Shown here: one piece after another, positions 10,030 through 19,551 of the stretch | How positions within the stretch are numbered: the first letter of the stretch is position 1 | Layout of the letters: each line of letters starts with the position of its first letter | DNA from: Mesobacillus sp. S13 | Lineage (GTDB): Bacteria > Bacillota > Bacilli > Bacillales > Cytobacillaceae | Direction of reading: 5' to 3' | Length of the DNA: 64,000 nucleotides | Assembly (NCBI RefSeq): GCF_020422885.1 | Contig: NZ_CP084622.1 | Span: forward strand, 1,383,001 to 1,447,000 | Notes under the pieces: model-generated | Database searches by the model: none | The model's input: the letters and a program-made list of their open reading frames with translations, nothing else | Told to the model about the DNA's origin: nothing | Program-made: the position numbers and the translations under genes

Positions 10030-10851
10030 ATGGAAAGGGCAACGATTCTCGGAATATATGATTTTATAGGTTATAGCTTGTGCCGGTATTTGCTTGATGA
10101 AGGTGTTGAGATAAATGGAGTCGATACGGAAGGAAATAGAAAGGATTCTTTTACTGAGGAAAAACGCTTGGAAATCGGCAGGAATTCCAATTTCCTTGAA
10201 ATTAGTCTGGAAGATTGGGATGCAGAGCAAGCAGAAGGCATTTTGTTTGTGACTTTGTTTGAATCCTTGCAAGGGCGACATAATACGTATGGTATTTATG
10301 AAGTACTTCTTAGTGAATTAGAAAATCGGAAGTTGAAAAAGCTGCCGACCGTCGTCATATTGCCGGCATATTTTGCTCAGGAAAAAGCAGAATTGAGGGA
10401 GGCAAGAGTGAACTCTTTGATTTACAGCCGTGATTCCAATCTTCTCGCACTCTATTTGCCGACCATTTATGGTCCTTGGCAGCCGGAAGAATGCTTTTTC
10501 CAGCAAGTAATGTCTCGGTCCTTATATGAAAATAAGAAGATTCCTGATATTGGGCCAAGGGAATGGACGCATGATTGCCTGTATATAGATGATGCTGTAA
10601 AAATGATAAAGGAGCTGGCTGAGTCAGGACTTCAAGGACAGTATATACTATCTAGCGGAGAACAGGATCGATGGTTTAAGTGTGCAGAAGAGCTGCTGGG
10701 CAGTGGTGCTGGATTGCTTAGAAATAAGGCTGCAGCACCTGCAATCAAAAATTCCATCAAGGTCAGCACCGTAGGAGAAAATGAGCAAATCAGCAAGGGG
10801 TTAAGCAGGCAAAAGGAGCAATTTAACCGGATACAGGACAGCAAGGACTAG
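10030..10851 (+). CDS. yjaV: NAD-dependent epimerase/dehydratase-like protein YjaV
   Basis: A 273-residue protein of the extended short-chain dehydrogenase type. The N-terminal Rossmann loop is degenerate: GIYDFIG in place of GATGFIG. A YLPTIYGPWQPE stretch near residue 146 matches the region of epimerases after the active site, and WTHDCLYIDDAV is the usual (F)VHV.D(V/A) segment. The classical YxxxK was not found, so catalysis is uncertain. It starts at ATG 10030 behind AGGGAGG, 68 bases after yjaU, and is probably co-transcribed. Corresponds by order to B. subtilis yjaV. Confidence 0.75.
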   Translation: MERATILGIYDFIGYSLCRYLLDEGVEINGVDTEGNRKDSFTEEKRLEIGRNSNFLEISLEDWDAEQAEGILFVTLFESLQGRHNTYGIYEVLLSELENRKLKKLPTVVILPAYFAQEKAELREARVNSLIYSRDSNLLALYLPTIYGPWQPEECFFQQVMSRSLYENKKIPDIGPREWTHDCLYIDDAVKMIKELAESGLQGQYILSSGEQDRWFKCAEELLGSGAGLLRNKAAAPAIKNSIKVSTVGENEQISKGLSRQKEQFNRIQDSKD

Positions 10852-10992
10852 GGAATTTCAATAAATGACTTTTCAAAGTAATACTCCAAAGAGTAAAATG
10901 GTAAAAGATTCTTTTAATCGGTTCCATTTTAATGTAGCGGGCACTGAAAATGAAAGAGTTTTGCACAGTGGCGCATAAAGGAGATGCATCGG

Positions 10993-11943
10993 ATGCTGAA
11001 ACGTTTCGGGCTAATATTGTTAAGCCTTCTTTTGCTTGGGGGATGCGGACAACCTCTTTCCACGGGCAAGGTGGAGAAAGTAGGCCTCTTGGTGCCTGAA
11101 ACTATAAATGATCAGGTGTGGGGGACGAAAGGGTATAGGGGACTTCTGCAAATCCAATCGAGCCTGGGGGTTGATGTCTTTTTCAAAGAAGGGATGAATT
11201 CTCAGGAAGCCGTTGAGGATGCAGTGGGGGAGTTCGATCGGCAGGGAGTTAACCTTATATATGGGCATGGAAATGAATACGCTGCCTATTTCAATAAGAT
11301 TTCAAGTAAATATCCTGACATTCATTTCATTAGTTTTAACGGAGATGCCAGGGGAAAAAATACAACGAGCCTAAACTTCAAGGCATATGCTATGGGGTTT
11401 TTTGGCGGAATGGTCGCCAGCCATATGTCTGAAACTGGTAAGGTAGGAATCATTGCAGCGTATGAATGGCAGCCAGAAGTGGAAGGCTTTTATGATGGTG
11501 CGATGTTTGAAAATAATGATCTGAAGGTAGACATTCGCCTTGTTGGCCACTGGGATGACCAAGAAAAGGCACTCGATGTCCTGGACGATGTATTGGCTGA
11601 GGGAGCTGATGTCATATACCCCGCTGGAGATGGGTATAATGTACCTGTCATTGAAAGGGTAAAGGACCGAGGCTTATACGTGATCGGCTATATTTCCGAC
11701 CAATCGGATTTCGGGGAGTCCACGGTATTAACGAGTACTGTCCAGCATGTTGATGACTTGTATGAACTGACAGCCGAAAAGTTCAACAATGGGGAGCTTA
11801 AGTCAGGAAACCTGTCATTCGACTTTCAGGACGGTGTAATCTCCCTTGGTAAATTCAGTCCTAAAGTCGACTCTAAATTCAGGGAGAGAATAGGTACTTA
11901 TATTAATTCTTATAAAGAAACCGGTAAATTGCCTAACCAGTAA
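10993..11943 (+). CDS. med: Med, BMP-family lipoprotein, positive regulator of comK
   Basis: A 316-residue protein of the basic membrane protein (BMP/PnrA) substrate-binding family. The N-terminus is a lipoprotein signal (MLKRFGLILLSLLLLGGC) with lipobox LGGC, then a periplasmic-binding fold with VGLLVPETINDQVWGTKGY, the family hallmark. In B. subtilis Med stimulates comK expression and sits with comZ, the same arrangement as here. ATG 10993 is preferred because GGAG precedes it by 9 bases, whereas the earlier ATG 10984 touches the GGAG. The gene has no ABC partner genes nearby, consistent with a sensor or regulator role. Confidence 0.87.
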   Translation: MLKRFGLILLSLLLLGGCGQPLSTGKVEKVGLLVPETINDQVWGTKGYRGLLQIQSSLGVDVFFKEGMNSQEAVEDAVGEFDRQGVNLIYGHGNEYAAYFNKISSKYPDIHFISFNGDARGKNTTSLNFKAYAMGFFGGMVASHMSETGKVGIIAAYEWQPEVEGFYDGAMFENNDLKVDIRLVGHWDDQEKALDVLDDVLAEGADVIYPAGDGYNVPVIERVKDRGLYVIGYISDQSDFGESTVLTSTVQHVDDLYELTAEKFNNGELKSGNLSFDFQDGVISLGKFSPKVDSKFRERIGTYINSYKETGKLPNQ

Positions 11944-11968
11944 ATAATGTTCAAAGGAGACAATAGAC

Positions 11969-12157
11969 ATGCAAACTAATGACAAAACAATGGAGTTCAT
12001 GCAAATTGCCATGAAATACCTTCCGGAAGCACAGCAAAAACTTCAGGAGGCAGGCATTGAGTTGACAATGGACAATCTGCAGCCGTTTTTCACGCTTTTC
12101 ACGAATGTGATGAACGAAGCATATGAGCTTGGAAAAGCGGATGCTGCAAAAGAATAG
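11969..12157 (+). CDS. comZ: ComZ, competence-associated small protein
   Basis: A 62-residue protein very similar to B. subtilis ComZ in its core (MEFMQIAMKYLPEAQ, then AGIELTMD and NEAYELGKADA), which negatively affects comG expression there. It begins 25 bases after med behind AAAGGAGA and is followed by a terminator, so med-comZ form the end of one transcription unit. No other domain is visible. Confidence 0.9.
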   Translation: MQTNDKTMEFMQIAMKYLPEAQQKLQEAGIELTMDNLQPFFTLFTNVMNEAYELGKADAAKE

Positions 12158-12167
12158 CATACACAGT

Positions 12168-12194
12168 AAAAGCTGAGGCCTGCCCTCAGCTTTT
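12168..12194. terminator. terminator after comZ, shared with the converging gene
   Basis: AAAAGCTGAGG / CCTCAGCTTTT with a 5-base loop and a T-rich tail. It overlaps the last codons of the minus-strand gene ending at 12186. Confidence 0.85.
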
Positions 12195-12494
12195 ATTTTT
12201 TTCAATGAAGTGGTCAAACAAAGGTCTCACCTTTCCCATAAGCGGTTTGAGCTCGCGGGCTGAAGTGATCAACGTATCTACATGATGCATCACTTCATCT
12301 AAATCAATTTTCCCCAAATACTTATTAAGCAGAAAGTCATTGTTGACACTTTCCTCAACTTCTTCTATTTCTCTTGACCGGCCGAACATGAAATGGTCGA
12401 AATGATCATATCCCTGTTCCTGTTGATCGGAACTCTCATCATGATCCCTCCTGAGCTTAAAACCAAAGAGGTCCCGGGTTCTTTCATCCTCCAT
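12186..12494 (-). CDS. hypothetical acidic small protein
   Basis: I do not recognise this gene with confidence. The 102-residue product is hydrophilic and rich in Asp, Glu and His, with a C-terminal amphipathic region (IDLDEVMHHVDTLITSA followed by KPLMGKVRPLFDHFIEK). No membrane segment or signal is seen. ATG 12494 lies 8 bases after AAAGGTGG; an in-frame GTG at 12506 is also possible. It converges on comZ and stands alone. The C-terminal pattern recalls small sporulation- or coat-associated proteins of bacilli, but that is only an impression. Confidence 0.65.
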   Translation of the reverse strand: MEDERTRDLFGFKLRRDHDESSDQQEQGYDHFDHFMFGRSREIEEVEESVNNDFLLNKYLGKIDLDEVMHHVDTLITSARELKPLMGKVRPLFDHFIEKNKS

Positions 12495-12704
12495 CTTCAT
12501 TCCCACCTTTCTCTATTTCTCTTTTTTTAGATACTTTTAATTGTGAAAAATTTTTATGAGTGATTTGAGCAACTGGTTAGAACTGGCTAATTTTAGTTCG
12601 CTTCAGGTCGTCAAAAGCTGACCAGGAAGCATTGTTCTTCCCTATCAGTTTATGATTGATCTGGCCACATGGACTAGGGCATGTGCGGAAATCTAATTTT
12701 TAAG

Positions 12705-12732
12705 TTGCAGAGGAAGAGCAGTTTCTGATAAA
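12705..12732 (+). promoter_or_regulatory. candidate promoter of fabH-fabF
   Basis: TTGCAG, 16-base spacer, GATAAA, immediately followed by the FapR-like box. The rest of the 314-bp gap between the hypothetical gene and fabH shows no gene. Confidence 0.4.
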
Positions 12733-12733
12733 A

Positions 12734-12750
12734 TTAGTACCAAGTCATAA
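12734..12750 (+). promoter_or_regulatory. FapR-like operator of fabH-fabF
   Basis: TTAGTACCAAGTCATAA. The left half TTAGTACC matches the FapR consensus TTAGTACCTGATACTAA exactly; the right half is weaker (about 12 of 17 overall). It lies 58 bases before fabH, a known FapR target in B. subtilis. Confidence 0.72.
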
Positions 12751-12808
12751 TAATTGATAATAATTTTAGCTAAATAGACAGAATCCAAAATAAAAGGAGA
12801 TGGATCCC

Positions 12809-13741
12809 ATGAATGCAGGGATAACTGGGGTTGGGCGGTATTTGCCGGAGGAGGTTGTAACAAACCTTGATCTGGAAAAAAAGATGGATACTTCGGATGA
12901 GTGGATCCGGACAAGAACAGGGATTGAAGAAAGAAGAATTGCAGGCGACGATATGGATACATCGGATTTAGCCTATCGTGCTGCTGTCGAAGCCATCAGC
13001 AATGCGGGAATTTCAGCAGATGAACTCGACTTGATTTTAGTGGCGACTGTTACACCTGATCAGCCTTTCCCAACAGTATCGTGCATGCTCCAGGACCAGT
13101 TGGGTGCAAAAAAAGCTGCCGCAATGGATTTGAGTGCTGCATGCGCAGGGTTTATGTATGGAATGGTTACAGCCAAACAATTTATTGAGGCGGGCACTTA
13201 TAAGTATGTTTTAATAGTAGGTGTAGAAAAGCTTTCCAAAATTACGGATTGGAATGACCGTAACACAGCAGTGTTGTTTGGTGATGGGGCCGGAGCGGTT
13301 GTCATGGGGCCTGTTTCCGAGAACAGAGGAGTGCTCTCTTTTGAACTAGGGTCTGATGGTTCCGGAGGCAAGCACCTATATCAGGATGATTATATCGTCA
13401 TGAATGGTCGGGAAGTTTTTAAATTTGCAGTTAGGCAAATGGGGGAAAGCAGTATCAATGTACTTGAAAAAGCCGGTCTCTCAAAAGAAGATGTTGATTT
13501 CCTGATTCCCCACCAGGCAAATATCAGGATTATGGAAGCAGCTCGCCAGCGGCTTGAGCTGCCGGTAGAAAAAATGTCAATGACCGTTCATAAATACGGA
13601 AATACATCTGCTGCTTCAATTCCAATCTCGCTTTTTGAGGAATTGGAAGCAGGAAAGATAAAAGATGGAGATGTCGTAGTAATGGTTGGCTTTGGCGGCG
13701 GATTGACATGGGGCGCGATCGCCATGCGATGGGGTAAATAA
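12809..13741 (+). CDS. fabH: beta-ketoacyl-ACP synthase III
   Basis: Starts fatty-acid synthesis by condensing acyl-CoA with malonyl-ACP; in bacilli it favours branched primers. The 310 residues show the Cys-His-Asn triad: Cys in [11 protein letters not shown] near 112, His in PHQANIRIM near 235 and Asn in [10 protein letters not shown] near 265. ATG 12809 has AAAGGAGA 8 bases upstream; an in-frame ATG at 12800 overlaps that site. Forms an operon with fabF 57 bases downstream and lies behind a FapR-like box. Confidence 0.95.
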   Translation: MNAGITGVGRYLPEEVVTNLDLEKKMDTSDEWIRTRTGIEERRIAGDDMDTSDLAYRAAVEAISNAGISADELDLILVATVTPDQPFPTVSCMLQDQLGAKKAAAMDLSAACAGFMYGMVTAKQFIEAGTYKYVLIVGVEKLSKITDWNDRNTAVLFGDGAGAVVMGPVSENRGVLSFELGSDGSGGKHLYQDDYIVMNGREVFKFAVRQMGESSINVLEKAGLSKEDVDFLIPHQANIRIMEAARQRLELPVEKMSMTVHKYGNTSAASIPISLFEELEAGKIKDGDVVVMVGFGGGLTWGAIAMRWGK

Positions 13742-13798
13742 ACTGATTTTCATATGAACTCTATATAAATTAAGAGTACGAATAAAGGAGATGCAATA

Positions 13799-15043
13799 AT
13801 GATGGAGAAACGCAGAGTTGTTGTTACAGGGATCGGGGCTGTTACGCCTCTTGGAAATGACGCAGGAACTACCTGGAATAATATCATCGAAGGAGTATCA
13901 GGAATCGGTCCGATAACTAGATTGAATGCAGATGACTTCCCTGCAAAAGTTGCGGCAGAAGTAAAAGAATTCAATGTTGAGAACTTTATAGACAGAAAAG
14001 ATGCCAGGAAGATGGACCGTTTTACTCATTATGCAGTGGCGGCTTCATTGATGGCTGTGAAAGATTCAGGCCTTGAGATCACAGACGAAAATGCTCCTCG
14101 AGTCGGTGTATGGATCGGATCAGGAATCGGCGGGATGGAGACATTCGAGCAGCAGCACGAAACGTTCATGAACAGAGGATACCGCAGGGTCAGTCCTTTC
14201 TTCGTGCCGATGATGATTCCTGATATGGCGACAGGACAGGTTTCTATCACTCTTGGGGCAAGAGGATTTAATTCTTGTACGGTGACAGCATGTGCGACTG
14301 GAACCAACTCAATCGGCGATGCCTTCAAGGTCATCCAGCGCGGCGATGCCGATGTAATGGTAACCGGAGGTGCTGAGGCTCCAATCACGAAAATGTCTTT
14401 CGCAGGTTTCTGTGCAAATACTGCACTATCTACCAACCAGGACCCGCAAAAAGCGAGCAGGCCTTTCGATAAGGATCGCGATGGATTTGTTATGGGTGAG
14501 GGAGCTGGAATCGTTGTCCTTGAAGATTTAGAGCACGCATTGGCGCGTGGAGCTAAAATCTATGCTGAAATCGTGGGTTATGGCGCAACTGGTGATGCAT
14601 ACCACATTACCGCTCCAGCTCCTGAAGGAGAAGGCGGCTCAAGAGCAATGAAAATGGCACTTGACGATGCAGGCCTTGCACCAGAAGAAGTTGGGTATAT
14701 CAATGCACACGGAACAAGCACTGAATATAATGATAAATTCGAAACAATGGCCATCAAAACAGTATTTGGCGAGCATGCATACAAGCTTGCAGTAAGCTCA
14801 ACCAAATCGATGACAGGCCACTTGCTTGGTGCAGCAGGCGGAATCGAAGCGATCTTCACAATCCTCGCTTTGAAAGAAGGAATCTTGCCGCCAACAATCA
14901 ATCTGGATACACCGGACCCAGATTGTGACCTCGATTATGTGCCGAACGCAGCGCGCAAGCAAGAGGTTAATGCAGCAATCAGCAACTCACTGGGCTTCGG
15001 CGGCCACAACGCAACAATTGCTTTCCGAAAATACCAAGCATAA
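13799..15043 (+). CDS. fabF: beta-ketoacyl-ACP synthase II
   Basis: Elongating condensing enzyme of type II fatty-acid synthesis. The 414-residue protein carries the Cys-His-His triad: Cys in VTACATGTN near 164, His in [11 protein letters not shown] near 304 and His in GHLLGAAGG near 340. Two ATGs in tandem (13799 and 13802) follow AAAGGAGATG; either could be used. Second gene of the fabH-fabF operon, followed by a terminator and then by a 52-bp tandem array. Confidence 0.96.
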   Translation: MMEKRRVVVTGIGAVTPLGNDAGTTWNNIIEGVSGIGPITRLNADDFPAKVAAEVKEFNVENFIDRKDARKMDRFTHYAVAASLMAVKDSGLEITDENAPRVGVWIGSGIGGMETFEQQHETFMNRGYRRVSPFFVPMMIPDMATGQVSITLGARGFNSCTVTACATGTNSIGDAFKVIQRGDADVMVTGGAEAPITKMSFAGFCANTALSTNQDPQKASRPFDKDRDGFVMGEGAGIVVLEDLEHALARGAKIYAEIVGYGATGDAYHITAPAPEGEGGSRAMKMALDDAGLAPEEVGYINAHGTSTEYNDKFETMAIKTVFGEHAYKLAVSSTKSMTGHLLGAAGGIEAIFTILALKEGILPPTINLDTPDPDCDLDYVPNAARKQEVNAAISNSLGFGGHNATIAFRKYQA

Positions 15044-15076
15044 TAACTTTCGAGGGTGACCCCCTCGCAATATTTG

Positions 15077-15113
15077 AAGCAGAAACCCTGTTTAATTGGG
15101 TTTCTGCTTTTTT
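15077..15113 (+). terminator. terminator after fabF
   Basis: AAGCAGAAACCC / GGGTTTCTGCTT, 10-base loop, T run. Confidence 0.9.
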
Positions 15114-15152
15114 ATTTAGCAGGCAGGGCATATAGGACGAAATGAAAACATT

Positions 15153-15464
15153 GCATTCCCTGAAAAAGATCCAGAAGGCCGATTTCGGTAAAAGCAAGGC
15201 ACCTGCATTACCCGAAAAAGATCCAGAAGGCGAATTTCGGTAAAAGCAAGGCACCTGCATTGCCCGAAAATGAATTAGAAGGCGGATTTCGGTAAAAGCA
15301 AGTCTCCTGCATTGCCCGAAAATGAATCAGAAGCCGGAATTCGGTAAAAGCAAGTCTCCTGCATTGCCCGAAAATGAATTAGAAGGCGGATTTCGGTAAA
15401 AGCAAGTCTCCTGTATTGCCCGAAAATGATCCAGAAGCCGGATTTCGGTAAAAGCAACTCTTCC
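15153..15464. repeat. tandem array 1: six units of exactly 52 bp
   Basis: Unit starts at 15153, 15205, 15257, 15309, 15361 and 15413, all 52 bp apart, most differing at a few bases. Each unit begins GCATT and includes CCGAAA and TTTCGG. Across the unit junction TTTCGG..GCA pairs with TGC..CCGAAA around a short AGTCTCC loop, giving an interrupted hairpin. The array lies between the fabF terminator and the appD leader. Minus-strand open frames here simply read through the repeats and have no ribosome site. Confidence 0.95.
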
Positions 15465-15653
15465 ATAGTCCCCGTTTGACGGCCTCCGTCCCTATCTCTA
15501 TAAACCCCATCTAATCTGAAGAAATACCTAAATCTATTTTGCTGAAAAAGTATTTTTCGTTCAAATTACATATTTTTAACAAACGTCCACGGAATATTCT
15601 CTTAAAAAAAGTAATGAAAGTGTAATAAAAGAACGGTGTTTCTAATAATTAAT

Positions 15654-15668
15654 AATTATCAGAATCTT
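15654..15668 (+). promoter_or_regulatory. CodY-like box upstream of the first app operon
   Basis: AATTATCAGAATCTT matches 12 of 15 positions of the CodY motif AATTTTCWGAAAATT and lies 64 bases before appD. The app operon is a CodY and ScoC target in B. subtilis. Function here is inferred. Confidence 0.5.
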
Positions 15669-15731
15669 CACCTGAGCAGAAAATCATTTCTTTTTATATC
15701 AATTCAATTGGATAGGCGGTGTGCAAGAATC

Positions 15732-16715
15732 GTGACAGCCTTATTGGAGCTAAAGAATCTTAAAACTTATTTTAAAAGGAAAAAGACAGTGATTCCAGCA
15801 GTAGATGGAGTGGACCTTGTCATCAATAAAGGGGAAACTGTCGCACTTGTTGGTGAGTCGGGGTCTGGAAAGAGTATTACTTCTCTATCAATCATGCGAT
15901 TGATTCCCAGTCCACCCGGGGAAATTGTGGACGGGCAGATTCAATTTGATGGCCGGGATCTTGTCAAGGCAAGTGAGGAAGAAATGTGCAGGATTCGCGG
16001 CAATGATATTTCGATGATTTTCCAGGAGCCGATGACATCACTGAATCCTGTGCTTACCATTGGGGAACAGATCACGGAGGTACTGACATACCACCAGGGA
16101 CTCAATCAGGTGATGGCAAAGAAAAAGGCAATTGAGATGCTTGAACTCGTTGGTTTTTCCCGAGCGAAGGAGATCATCAATGATTATCCACATCGTCTTT
16201 CTGGAGGGATGCGGCAGCGAGTGATGATTGCGATGGCGATGAGCTGCAACCCGAAGCTTTTAATTGCAGATGAGCCGACAACAGCATTGGATGTGACCAT
16301 CCAGGCGCAAATCCTCGACTTGATGAAGGATTTGAGTACGAAATTCAATACATCCATTCTGATTATCACACATGATCTCGGAGTGGTGTCTGAAGTTGCT
16401 GACCGAGTCGTCGTCATGTATGCAGGCCAGGTCGTGGAAGAAGCGATGGTGGAGGATTTATTTGAAAATCCCCTCCATCCTTACACTAATGGCCTTATGG
16501 GTTCGATTCCATCAATAGACGAGGATCATGAACGGCTTGCCTCGATTGAAGGAAATGTTCCTTCACCCGAGAATTTGCCAAAAGGCTGCCGTTTTGCACC
16601 ACGCTGCCCACATGCTTTTGACCGCTGTTTCAATGAAGCTCCGAGTCTTCTGAGGAAATACAGTACCAGGTCTGTAAGGTGCTTTTTACATGATGACAAG
16701 GAGGTGGAGAAATGA
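15732..16715 (+). CDS. appD: oligopeptide ABC transporter ATPase (AppD-like)
   Basis: First ATPase of an oligopeptide importer, working at the inner face of the membrane. The 327 residues contain Walker A GESGSGKS near 41, signature LSGGMRQR near 156, Walker B LLIADEPT near 176 and the C-terminal Cys-rich oligopeptide/dipeptide extension (GCRFAPRCPHAFDRC) typical of OppD/DppD; this extension may hold an iron-sulfur cluster in relatives. I chose GTG 15732 because the family starts at ALLELKNL; the upstream AGGCGGTG is a poor, distant ribosome site. Gene order D-F-A-B-C matches the B. subtilis app operon. The stop overlaps the appF ATG. Confidence 0.88.
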   Translation: MTALLELKNLKTYFKRKKTVIPAVDGVDLVINKGETVALVGESGSGKSITSLSIMRLIPSPPGEIVDGQIQFDGRDLVKASEEEMCRIRGNDISMIFQEPMTSLNPVLTIGEQITEVLTYHQGLNQVMAKKKAIEMLELVGFSRAKEIINDYPHRLSGGMRQRVMIAMAMSCNPKLLIADEPTTALDVTIQAQILDLMKDLSTKFNTSILIITHDLGVVSEVADRVVVMYAGQVVEEAMVEDLFENPLHPYTNGLMGSIPSIDEDHERLASIEGNVPSPENLPKGCRFAPRCPHAFDRCFNEAPSLLRKYSTRSVRCFLHDDKEVEK

Positions 16716-17734
16716 TCTCAACAAGTGAATCACCGGAAAACAAAACAATGGAAAATAGCTCTGAAATCTTGCTTGAACTACAGGATTTAAAGAAGCACTT
16801 TCCTATCAAATCCGGATTACTGCAAAAGACAGTTGGTCATATAAAAGCAGTTGATGGAATAAATTTGAAGGTGAATAAGGGAGAGACATTGGGAATCGTC
16901 GGAGAATCTGGCTGCGGTAAATCGACTGTCGGAAGAACCATCATCCGACTCTATGAACCTACTGATGGAAAAGTCATCTTCAATGGCAAGGATATCTCCC
17001 ATCTTTCTGAAAGCGATCTGCGAAAGGATGTACGCAAAAATATCCAGATGATTTTCCAGGATCCTTTTGCTTCCCTCAATCCGAGGAAAACTTTGAGATC
17101 GATCATCAGGGAGCCCCTTGATACTCATCATATTTACAGAGGCAAAGAGAGGGACGAACGTGTCGAGAGTCTATTGGAAAAGGTAGGCCTTAATGCTTCT
17201 TTTATCAACCGTTATCCACACGAATTTTCCGGAGGACAGCGGCAGAGAATTGGGATAGCCCGGACGCTGGCATTGAATCCGGAAATGATCATAGCGGATG
17301 AAGCAGTATCAGCACTGGATGTCTCGATTCAGGCACAAATCATTAATTTGATGGAGGACCTTCAGGAAGAATTCGGTCTTACTTATATCTTTATCTCTCA
17401 TGACCTGAGTGTTGTCAGGCATATAAGCGACAGAGTAGGGGTTATGTACCTCGGGAAAATGATGGAGCTTGCCTCCAAGAATGAGCTCTATGCGGAACCG
17501 CTGCATCCTTATACTCAAGCATTGCTTTCTGCTGTGCCCATTCCAAGAAAGAAAGGTGTCATGAAACGGGAGCGAATCATCCTGAAAGGGGAGCTTCCAA
17601 GTCCGTCAAATCCACCCAAAGGGTGTGTATTCCATACTAGGTGCCCTGCTGCATATGACCTTTGCAAACAAGCGAATCCTGACTTTAAAGAAGTCAAGAG
17701 CAATCATTTTGTCGCCTGCCATCTATATACATAG
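16712..17734 (+). CDS. appF: oligopeptide ABC transporter ATPase (AppF-like)
   Basis: Second ATPase of the pair, 340 residues. Walker A GESGCGKS near 64, signature FSGGQRQR near 172, Walker B MIIADE near 191 and the C-terminal Cys segment (GCVFHTRCPAAYDLC). The residues after Walker B read ADEAVSALD rather than the usual ADEPVSALD, a Pro-to-Ala change not seen in the two other F-type subunits of this window. ATG 16712 overlaps appD by 4 bases and has AAGGAGGTGG upstream. Confidence 0.9.
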   Translation: MISTSESPENKTMENSSEILLELQDLKKHFPIKSGLLQKTVGHIKAVDGINLKVNKGETLGIVGESGCGKSTVGRTIIRLYEPTDGKVIFNGKDISHLSESDLRKDVRKNIQMIFQDPFASLNPRKTLRSIIREPLDTHHIYRGKERDERVESLLEKVGLNASFINRYPHEFSGGQRQRIGIARTLALNPEMIIADEAVSALDVSIQAQIINLMEDLQEEFGLTYIFISHDLSVVRHISDRVGVMYLGKMMELASKNELYAEPLHPYTQALLSAVPIPRKKGVMKRERIILKGELPSPSNPPKGCVFHTRCPAAYDLCKQANPDFKEVKSNHFVACHLYT

Positions 17735-17819
17735 GGCGGCTGCAGGATTTGAAGGGAGGAGATAGAAACACCTTTCTGTTTGTCTAGAAAACTAGTAAAA
17801 AATTTAAGGGGGAAAAAAT

Positions 17820-19472
17820 GTGAAATTAAGAAAAGCTTCCTGGTTGTTAATCAGTCTTACCCTGATTCTGTCGATTTTCCTTACAGCATGTACAGGAAAT
17901 CAAGCTGAAGATCCAAAAGAAACTCCTGGAGATGATGGCAAAAAAGAAGAAGAACAGGCTTCAGGTCCGCAGCAAGGCGGGGATTTGATCATTGGTTCCA
18001 CTGGTGCGCCTACCGTTTTCAACCCGCTTTATTCAACAGATACATCCAGCTCTGATATTGAAGGCTTCATTTATGACAGCCTTATATCATCTGATACAGA
18101 GTTCAACCCGACAATGAGCATGGCGGAGTCAATTGATATTTCTGAGGATGGCCTGACATTCACGGCGAAATTGAAAAAGGGTATCAAATGGCATGATGGT
18201 GAAGAGTTCACTGCTGATGACGTGGTATTCACATTCAGCATTCCAAAAGATCCAGATTATAATGGCGAGCGCGGATCTGCCTTTGAAGCAATGGAATCTG
18301 TAACGAAAGTTGATGATTATACGGTCGAGTTCAAGCTGAGCAAGAAGGATGCTTCCTTCTATCCTGTTTCATTAAGCTACTATATCCTTCCTGAGCATAT
18401 CCTAAAGGATGTTCCAGTTGCCGAGCTTGGGGAGCATGAATTCAATACGAAGAGTCCGATTGGAACTGGTCCATTCAAATTCGTTGAATGGAAAGACGGA
18501 GAATATGTAAAAGTAGAAGCGTTTGATGACTACTTCAAAGGTCGTCCATATCTTGATACGCTCACATATAAAATTGTTCCTGACATGGATGCGATGATCG
18601 CCCAAATCCAAGCTGGCGATATCCACTTTGCTGCAGGAGTTCCTGGAACTGATATTGAAACGGTCAAATCATTCCCTGGTGTAAAGGTTGAATCAGGTCT
18701 AGCACTTTCGTACACATATTTGGGATACAACCAAAAGAATGAACTATTCAAAGACAAGAAAGTCCGTCAGGCAATCACTCACGCTATTGACAGGGAAGCA
18801 ATCGTCAGTTCTGTCATGAACGGTGACGGAAAAGTGGCGCATGTTCCGGAAAGCCCATTATCGTTTGCATACAATGACGATGTTCCGATATTTGGATATG
18901 ACGTCGAGAAGGCAAAATCTTTACTGGCTGAAGCTGGCTGGAAGGATTCAGATGGTGACGGAATTCTAGACAAGGACGGCAAGAAATTCTCATTCACGGT
19001 AAAAACAAACCAGGGTAACAAAGTAAGGGAAGATATTGTTGTCGTCCTTCAGGAGCAATTGAAGGAAGTCGGAATCGAAGCGAAGCCTGAGATCGTTGAA
19101 TGGAGCGCGTTCATCGAGCAAATCTCGGCTCCAAACTGGAATTACGACGCCCTTGTCCTTGGATGGAGCTTGTCTACATTCCCGGATCAGTATGACATTT
19201 TCCACTCAAGCCAGATGGAAGAAGGCTTGAACTTCGTTTGGTACTCCAATCCGGAGGCAGATAAGCTGATGGAAGAAGCGAAGCAGATTCTTGATCAGGA
19301 TGAGTACAAAGCAGCATATGCCGACATTTATAAGATGCTGGCAGAAGATCAGCCGTACACTTTCCTTTACTATCCAAATGTCCACAGGGTCATGCCGGCT
19401 AATCTCGAAGGCTATGTATTCCATGCGAAGGATGACTTCTTTGAAATCTCCAAGTGGTGGCTGAAACAATAG
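17820..19472 (+). CDS. appA: oligopeptide-binding lipoprotein (AppA-like)
   Basis: Extracytoplasmic solute-binding protein of family 5, 550 residues, anchored by a lipobox (LTAC near residue 23) after a hydrophobic signal. An acidic linker leads to the mature domain with GDLIIGSTGAPTVFNPLYS, the usual start of the fold, and VRQAITHAIDR in the middle. GTG 17820 follows AAGGGGGAAAAAA. It sits third in the operon and is separated from appB by 233 bases that contain the dispersed repeat, which may lower expression of the permeases relative to the binding protein. Ligand range cannot be read from sequence. Confidence 0.88.
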   Translation: MKLRKASWLLISLTLILSIFLTACTGNQAEDPKETPGDDGKKEEEQASGPQQGGDLIIGSTGAPTVFNPLYSTDTSSSDIEGFIYDSLISSDTEFNPTMSMAESIDISEDGLTFTAKLKKGIKWHDGEEFTADDVVFTFSIPKDPDYNGERGSAFEAMESVTKVDDYTVEFKLSKKDASFYPVSLSYYILPEHILKDVPVAELGEHEFNTKSPIGTGPFKFVEWKDGEYVKVEAFDDYFKGRPYLDTLTYKIVPDMDAMIAQIQAGDIHFAAGVPGTDIETVKSFPGVKVESGLALSYTYLGYNQKNELFKDKKVRQAITHAIDREAIVSSVMNGDGKVAHVPESPLSFAYNDDVPIFGYDVEKAKSLLAEAGWKDSDGDGILDKDGKKFSFTVKTNQGNKVREDIVVVLQEQLKEVGIEAKPEIVEWSAFIEQISAPNWNYDALVLGWSLSTFPDQYDIFHSSQMEEGLNFVWYSNPEADKLMEEAKQILDQDEYKAAYADIYKMLAEDQPYTFLYYPNVHRVMPANLEGYVFHAKDDFFEISKWWLKQ

Positions 19473-19551
19473 GATCAGAATGGGAGGGAAGGGAGAATCC
19501 CTTCCCTTTCAAATTTTCAGTTTTGAGAAAGATAATTTTTCACTTCGAGAA

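Noticed and set aside
14979-15466. Minus-strand open frames over the array after fabF
   Set aside because: Same effect: the frames read the repeats and have no start signal.
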